Shown here: piece by piece, positions 5,238 through 9,063 of the stretch
Layout: every line of letters begins with the position of its first letter
How positions within the stretch are numbered: the stretch's first letter is position 1
Assembly: GCA_947627085.1 (NCBI GenBank)
Contig: CANQUO010000079.1
Span: forward strand, 1-9,063
Length of the DNA stretch: 9,063 bases
Direction: 5' to 3'
Source: an uncultured Oscillospiraceae bacterium
GTDB taxonomy: Bacteria > Bacillota > Clostridia > Oscillospirales > Oscillospiraceae
Notes under the pieces: model-generated
What the model was told of the DNA's origin: nothing
The model's database searches: none
The model's input: only the letters and a program-made list of their open reading frames with translations
Translations under genes and position numbers: made by a program

Positions 5238-7205
5238 GTGTTTGAGATATTTTTAAAGCTCCTGAACGTCAGCGTCACCGCAAGTTGGTTTACGCTGGCG
5301 GTGGTGACAGCGCGAATAATTTTAAAGCGCGCCCCAAAGTCCCTGCGGTGCCTTATGTGGGGACTGGTGGGCTTGCGGCTCGTGTTCCCATTCTCCATAA
5401 AAAGCGCCCTGAGCCTCATACCAAGCCGTGAGATACTCACTCAGGACACGGTGCGGTACGCCCAGGCGCCTACCGTCCACACGGGCATACCCGTACTTGA
5501 TAACGCGGTGAACCCCGCCGTGTCAGCCCGCCTGGCCCCGTCGCCGGGAGCCCGCGTCACGCCCCTTCGAATCTATACGGAGGTCGCGGCTTGGGTGTGG
5601 CTGGCGGGACTTATAGTCATGGCGGCGTACTTTTTCATATCCTCCGCGCTGCTTCGGCGGCGGGTCAGGGACGCGGTCAGATGTGAGGACGGGATATTTG
5701 AAAGCTCCGCCGTGCCGTCGCCCTTTGTGTTCGGATTTATAAGGCCGAAAATTTACATGCCGGTGGGGATGGACCCGAATAGCCGGGAGCTGGTGGCGGC
5801 CCACGAGAGGGCGCACATAAAAAGGCGGGATCACCTCGTAAAGCCGCTGGCGTTTTTGCTTCTGTCGGTCTATTGGTTCAACCCGGTGATGTGGCTGGCG
5901 TATGTGCTTTTCTGCCGGGACATTGAGCTCGCCTGCGACGAGCGGGTGCTCGCCGAGCTGGGTCCCGAGAGCAAAAAACCCTACTCGGAGGCGCTTTTGA
6001 CGGCTGTCACCTTCCACCGGAGCGTGGCGGCCTGCCCGGTGGCCTTCGGGGAGGGGAAGCTTAAAAACAGGATAAAAAACGTGCTCTCCTGGAAAAAACC
6101 GGTGATATGGATAACTCTCGCCGCCCTTATCGCCTGCGTAGTACTGGCGGTGTGCTTCCTCACGGACCCCGTGGACGCGATGGAGAAGCTGGCGGGCCGG
6201 TACGTGCTGACCACCGGGGCGGGTAAAAGCTACGGCGGCGATTTCAGCCTTACGCTCAGTCCCGATGGAAAGATGTGGTTCATCGAGGGTATGGCCGACG
6301 ATATCCACGGCACGGGGACATGGGAGCTTGAGGATGGCAGGGTGATTCTGAGTGAGGACGACGTCTCCGGGCTCGGGCGGACCTTCACATTCGACGTGAG
6401 GGCCAGGTCCCTTGTCTTTGACGCGGCAAGGTCGGACAAATTCACATATATCGACCTTCTCGACGGGGACATATTCGCGCCGGATGAAAACGGGCCCAAG
6501 GCAAGCGCCGACGAACAGCGGGGAGGGACGGACGACACGCGCCCTTCCGGTGACGGCGTTGAGGTCGACACGGCCTTTGTGAGCTACTCCCCCGACGATA
6601 ACTGGTATATCACGATCGAGACAGGTGGCCTCGGGCGGCTTTGGGTCCGGGGGAGCAGCGAGGCGCTGTGGGAGGCCGAGGGCTGTGAGTACGGTACGGC
6701 CATTTGGAATTCCTACGCCCCCCTTGTGCTTGTGCTTGAACAGGGCTCCTACGTGGCCGTCGACTCAAACGGCGAGGTCTACGCCATCCCCGGCGGCGAT
6801 TTTACGCCCCACGGCTACGGCTGGTACGGGGCGGACTGGCTGATGCTGGACACGGACGGGAAGCTGGCCATCTACACCCTGGGCGGGGGTGAGATCCGGC
6901 GAAGCGGCGACAGGGAGTTTTACGAAGAGCTGTTTTCAAAGTCCCTCCACGCCGGCGGCGCCGCCTCAGAAGGGGCCGCCGCGGCCTGCGGCGATGCATT
7001 TGATATAGACCCCGAAGGCTTTTTGTGGGCCCTGGGGGAGCAGGAGGAGGACGTGCAAAGCTTTGTCGCGGACCTTCTGGTATACGGCAAGTCCTACGGC
7101 GACCTTGACCCGTTCCTGCGCACGGTGGAGGACTACCGAAGCTCCGGAGGCTCTACCGAAGCGGGCGCCGAGGCCGTCCTGAAAACGGCGGAAATTTACG
7201 AATAG
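5238..7205 (+). CDS. BlaR1-like M56-family membrane zinc metalloprotease with non-penicillin-binding extracellular region
   Basis: The 655-residue product is a polytopic membrane sensor protease. Two N-terminal hydrophobic segments (about 12-52) are followed by an outside loop, a third segment (about 117-138) and a cytosolic protease region. The region has HERAH (189-193) and, after a hydrophobic stretch, ELACDE (230-235), giving the M56 zinc ligands H189, H193 and E230 with catalytic E190. A last membrane segment lies at about 288-307. The expected extracellular part has no SxxK/KTG penicillin-binding domain. Instead, residues about 314-412 form a beta-rich, lipocalin-like stretch (FSLTLSPDGK, GTGTWELEDGRVIL), followed by an acidic linker (415-445), a Trp/Tyr-rich beta region (446-555) and an Ala/Glu-rich helical tail. 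The GTG start at 5238 has GAGGAGG (5224-5230) in the blaI tail. It is predicted to sense an unknown envelope signal and relieve BlaI repression of this operon. Confidence 0.9.
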   Translation: MFEIFLKLLNVSVTASWFTLAVVTARIILKRAPKSLRCLMWGLVGLRLVFPFSIKSALSLIPSREILTQDTVRYAQAPTVHTGIPVLDNAVNPAVSARLAPSPGARVTPLRIYTEVAAWVWLAGLIVMAAYFFISSALLRRRVRDAVRCEDGIFESSAVPSPFVFGFIRPKIYMPVGMDPNSRELVAAHERAHIKRRDHLVKPLAFLLLSVYWFNPVMWLAYVLFCRDIELACDERVLAELGPESKKPYSEALLTAVTFHRSVAACPVAFGEGKLKNRIKNVLSWKKPVIWITLAALIACVVLAVCFLTDPVDAMEKLAGRYVLTTGAGKSYGGDFSLTLSPDGKMWFIEGMADDIHGTGTWELEDGRVILSEDDVSGLGRTFTFDVRARSLVFDAARSDKFTYIDLLDGDIFAPDENGPKASADEQRGGTDDTRPSGDGVEVDTAFVSYSPDDNWYITIETGGLGRLWVRGSSEALWEAEGCEYGTAIWNSYAPLVLVLEQGSYVAVDSNGEVYAIPGGDFTPHGYGWYGADWLMLDTDGKLAIYTLGGGEIRRSGDREFYEELFSKSLHAGGAASEGAAAACGDAFDIDPEGFLWALGEQEEDVQSFVADLLVYGKSYGDLDPFLRTVEDYRSSGGSTEAGAEAVLKTAEIYE

Positions 7206-7238
7206 TCAAAACCTCCGGCTTAGCCGGAGGTTTTGACT
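7204..7238. terminator. Bidirectional terminator between the convergent M56 and MATE genes
   Basis: A 14-bp perfect stem (TCAAAACCTCCGGC at 7206-7219 with 7223-7236) closes on TTA and is extended to 16 bp by 7204-7205 and 7237-7238. The stem runs GC-rich in the middle and A/T at both ends, giving a T-run on each strand. It overlaps the last bases of both convergent genes' stop codons. Confidence 0.88.
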
Positions 7239-8578
7239 TATGTATTGTCTGAGAACATTTTCCTTCTTCTTATGAAATAAACCGAAAACTCAAATATGAT
7301 CATCAGCCCCCAGCCGGCGGCGCAGGCGTAGGCCTCGCCGACGATGCCCATCCGGGGCACCAATATCCACACAAAGACGGTGCGCACGCTTATCTGGATT
7401 ATTGTGGAGATGAGCACCACGGTCATGGAGCCCATGCCACGGAAGAAGCCCTGGATGGCGTTGGTGATACCGGGCATCACGAAAAACCAGGCCTTCACCG
7501 CAAGATACGCCGCGCCCATTTTGACTATCTCCTCGCTCTCTCTGGGCGAGAGGAGGCGCATTAATGGGAGACGGAATATGAGCACTATGGCGCAGATGAT
7601 GGGGTAATAGCAAAGGGCGATAAGAAGCCCCTGACGGAAGGATGCCCGGACGCGCTCCGGCTGGCCGGCGCCCCTATTTTGGGCGGTGCTGGTCATTATG
7701 GCGCTCCCCATGCTCTGGGTGGGTATCCTGGCGTAGTCGTCGATGCGGCAGGCGTTATTGAAGGCGTCCACGGCCACCACGCCCTCGATATTTATGGTCC
7801 GCTGGATAAGGAGCTTCCCCACGGGCTGGGCCGCCTGTTGAAGGGCCGTCAGGGCCCCGCTTTTCACCGTCTCCTTTAAGAGGGCGCGATCTACCTTCAG
7901 CTCCCGGCGGGTCACCGACAGCTCCGGTATCCGTCGCTTTATCCACCAAAGGCACAAAATAACGCTCACCGCCTCGGCAATCACCGTGGCCAGCCCCGCC
8001 CCGGCCACGCCCAGGCGGAGCGCCGCCACGAAGAGAAGGTCGAGGCAGATGTTTATCCCGCAGGATATGCCGAGAAACCACACGGAAGTCCTGGAATCCC
8101 CGATGGCCCGCAGGGAGGAGGACAGGATGTTATACTGGAAGGTGAAGAGAAAGCCCACGAAAATTATCCGAAGGTACGTCAGGGCCATGTCGTAGGACTC
8201 CGCCGGGGCCTTTATGAGCCGGAGAAGCTGGCCAGAAAAGGCAAAGCCGAGTATGAATACGGCGAGGGAGAAAAAGAGCCCGAAGATGACGGTGGTGGTG
8301 AACTCCCGCCGGAGCTTTTCCCTGTCCCCGGCGCCGTAGAAGCGGCTCATTATGACGGACGCGCCGATGCCGATGCCCGAGGCCCCAAGGACCATGACGG
8401 TCATTATGGGGTCGGAGACGCTGACCGCCGCCAGGGCCTCCTCGCCTAAGTTTTTGCCGATGATCACAGAGTCCGCCGCGTTGTATGTAAGCTGCATGAT
8501 GTTCCCCAGCACCATGGGTACGGTGTAGCTCAATAGATGCCGTGTTATGGACCCGTGGGTCATGTCCCGCTTGGCCAA
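7238..8578 (-). CDS. MATE-family multidrug/toxin efflux transporter
   Basis: The 446-residue product is a 12-helix inner-membrane antiporter of the MATE family (NorM/DinF superfamily), expected to export drugs or metabolites using Na+ or H+ gradients. The N-terminal signature SITRHLLSYTVPMVLGNIMQ, then NAADSVIIGKNLGEEALAAV, is typical. It is followed by GASVIMSRFYGAGD and SSSLRAIGDSRTS, and in the second half by IPTQSMGSAIMTSTAQNRGAG and IQGFFRGMGS. The two-fold repeat and length are normal. The start is TTG at 8578, supported by GGGAG (8587-8591 on this strand) with 8-nt spacing; the next in-frame ATG (codon 6, first base 8563) has no comparable site. The gene has its own promoter about 100 bp upstream and ends in the terminator shared with the M56 gene. 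The substrate cannot be inferred. Confidence 0.95.
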   Translation of the reverse strand: MAKRDMTHGSITRHLLSYTVPMVLGNIMQLTYNAADSVIIGKNLGEEALAAVSVSDPIMTVMVLGASGIGIGASVIMSRFYGAGDREKLRREFTTTVIFGLFFSLAVFILGFAFSGQLLRLIKAPAESYDMALTYLRIIFVGFLFTFQYNILSSSLRAIGDSRTSVWFLGISCGINICLDLLFVAALRLGVAGAGLATVIAEAVSVILCLWWIKRRIPELSVTRRELKVDRALLKETVKSGALTALQQAAQPVGKLLIQRTINIEGVVAVDAFNNACRIDDYARIPTQSMGSAIMTSTAQNRGAGQPERVRASFRQGLLIALCYYPIICAIVLIFRLPLMRLLSPRESEEIVKMGAAYLAVKAWFFVMPGITNAIQGFFRGMGSMTVVLISTIIQISVRTVFVWILVPRMGIVGEAYACAAGWGLMIIFEFSVYFIRRRKMFSDNT

Positions 8579-8648
8579 AAGATCATCTCCCGGAGAGTTT
8601 TTGCCCGTTTTCCGTCACCTCAGGCCGGGGAGAAAAACGGAGGAAAAT

Positions 8649-8693
8649 CGTACAAAATCCGCGCGTATGGATATTATACAACATATTTGTACG
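8649..8693. promoter_or_regulatory. 8-bp inverted repeat flanking the MATE promoter, possible operator
   Basis: CGTACAAA (8649-8656) and TTTGTACG (8686-8693) are perfect inverted copies separated by 29 bp, with centres 37 bp apart. One copy lies in the -35/-10 spacer and the other just downstream of the predicted start. This placement would suit a repressor that occupies two half-sites or loops DNA, but no cognate regulator is adjacent. Confidence 0.4.
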
Positions 8694-8701
8694 CCTGTCA
8701 C
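8673..8701 (-). promoter_or_regulatory. Sigma-A promoter of the MATE gene
   Basis: On the - strand, GTGACA (-35, 8696-8701, five of six consensus bases) and a perfect TATAAT (-10, 8673-8678) are separated by 17 bp. Transcription should start near 8666 and give a leader of about 90 nt. The leader contains an imperfect hairpin (CCGTTTT at 8634-8640 with AAAACGG at 8605-8611 on this strand). Confidence 0.8.
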
Positions 8702-8717
8702 CCCCGTTTTTAAAGTA

Positions 8718-9063
8718 TTATTTAAGTCCCGCCACGGCGTCGGGGAGCTTGTCAGGGTTGCCCACGGCTATAAGGACGGTGTTCTCCACCCGGTCCACAA
8801 TGGCCGCCTCCAGGGACGGTACGGCGGCGGGGGAGTAGCTTTTGGCGTTTTCAAGCTCAGCGGCTATCCTCTCCCGGCAGGCGCTCTCCGCCGCCTCGGC
8901 GGAGGAGGTGTCCGCCAGCACCAGCACCGTCGCCTCCTCGCAGGACACGGCGGTGCTCGTGGTCTGGAAGCTCACGAATTCCAGAACCTTGCCCTCCTCC
9001 ACCCCGTAGAGGGCCAAGGCCGAGGACGAGGGGACCTCCGCAAGCTCCCCGTCGAAGGCCCCG
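8718..9063 (-). CDS. DUF4358-family protein, C-terminal part (5' end outside window)
   Basis: The frame is open from the right edge to a TAA at 8718-8720, so the N-terminus is missing. The visible 114 or so residues match the pattern of DUF4358 proteins, small secreted or lipid-anchored proteins common in Clostridia. These are LYGVEEGKVLEFVSF, then CEEATVLVLADTSSAEAAES, an amphipathic helix (CRERIAAELENAKSYSPAAV) and a final strand VENTVLIAVGNPDKL. A signal peptide or lipobox would lie outside the window and cannot be checked. A TTG at 9015-9017 is an internal Leu codon, since the family-like sequence continues upstream (FDGELAEVPSSSAL). The function is unknown. It ends upstream of the MATE promoter with no obvious terminator, so some readthrough into the MATE gene is possible. 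Confidence 0.72.
   Translation of the reverse strand, partial: GAFDGELAEVPSSSALALYGVEEGKVLEFVSFQTTSTAVSCEEATVLVLADTSSAEAAESACRERIAAELENAKSYSPAAVPSLEAAIVDRVENTVLIAVGNPDKLPDAVAGLK

Noticed and set aside
5523..6308. 261-codon antisense reading frame inside the M56 gene
   Set aside because: It lies opposite the conserved HERAH and ELACDE protease motifs and has a basic, His/Arg-rich composition without domains.
4813..7205. Beta-lactam resistance operon
   Set aside because: The repressor and M56 protease resemble BlaI/BlaR1, but the sensor lacks a penicillin-binding domain and no beta-lactamase or PBP gene is adjacent.
8676..8692. TACA-N7-TGTA motif in the MATE promoter as a BlaI/CopY box
   Set aside because: Known boxes have a much shorter spacer, and the motif differs from the operator next to the local BlaI gene.
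1..9063. Defence island, prophage or other undescribed multi-gene system
   Set aside because: All genes belong to known families with ordinary neighbours. No integrase, transposase, nuclease-helicase cassette or toxin-antitoxin pair is visible.

Overview
The window reads as chromosome from a GC-rich Clostridia bacterium, probably an uncultured gut Oscillospiraceae/Oscillibacter-like lineage. This is inferred from the gene content (a BlaI/M56 pair and a DUF4358 protein), frequent ATA isoleucine codons in GC-rich DNA, GTG and TTG starts with purine-rich Shine-Dalgarno sites, and the infB-rbfA-DHH-truB-ribF order. No marker gene in the window fixes the taxon.

Bases 1-4730 (+ strand) hold the end of the conserved translation/RNA-maintenance cluster. 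It contains the C-terminal part of infB (initiation factor 2), rbfA (30S maturation), an NrnA-type DHH/DHHA1 phosphoesterase, truB (tRNA psi55 synthase) and ribF (FMN/FAD synthesis). A strong intrinsic terminator at about 4684-4727 closes it. rbfA and nrnA overlap by 14 nt, and truB and ribF are 10 nt apart. The other two gaps, infB-rbfA (207 bp) and nrnA-truB (309 bp), are each filled with perfect hairpins that look like non-coding palindromic repeats.

Bases 4731-7238 (+ strand) hold a self-contained regulatory pair. A TTGACA-N17-TAGACT promoter is overlapped by a 37-bp near-perfect palindrome, followed by a BlaI/MecI-family repressor and, 2 nt later, an M56 (BlaR1-like) membrane metalloprotease. 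The protease carries a two-part extracellular region instead of a penicillin-binding domain. The likely mechanism is that the sensor protease relieves BlaI repression of its own operon; the inducing signal is unknown.

Bases 7204-9063 are mostly on the - strand. A bidirectional terminator separates the M56 gene from a convergent MATE-family efflux transporter, which has its own good promoter flanked by an inverted repeat. The C-terminal part of a DUF4358 protein runs off the window's right end. I see no rRNA, tRNA, CRISPR, prophage, transposase or defence system. The most interesting parts are the BlaI/M56 sensor pair with its long operator and the hairpin clusters inside the translation operon.
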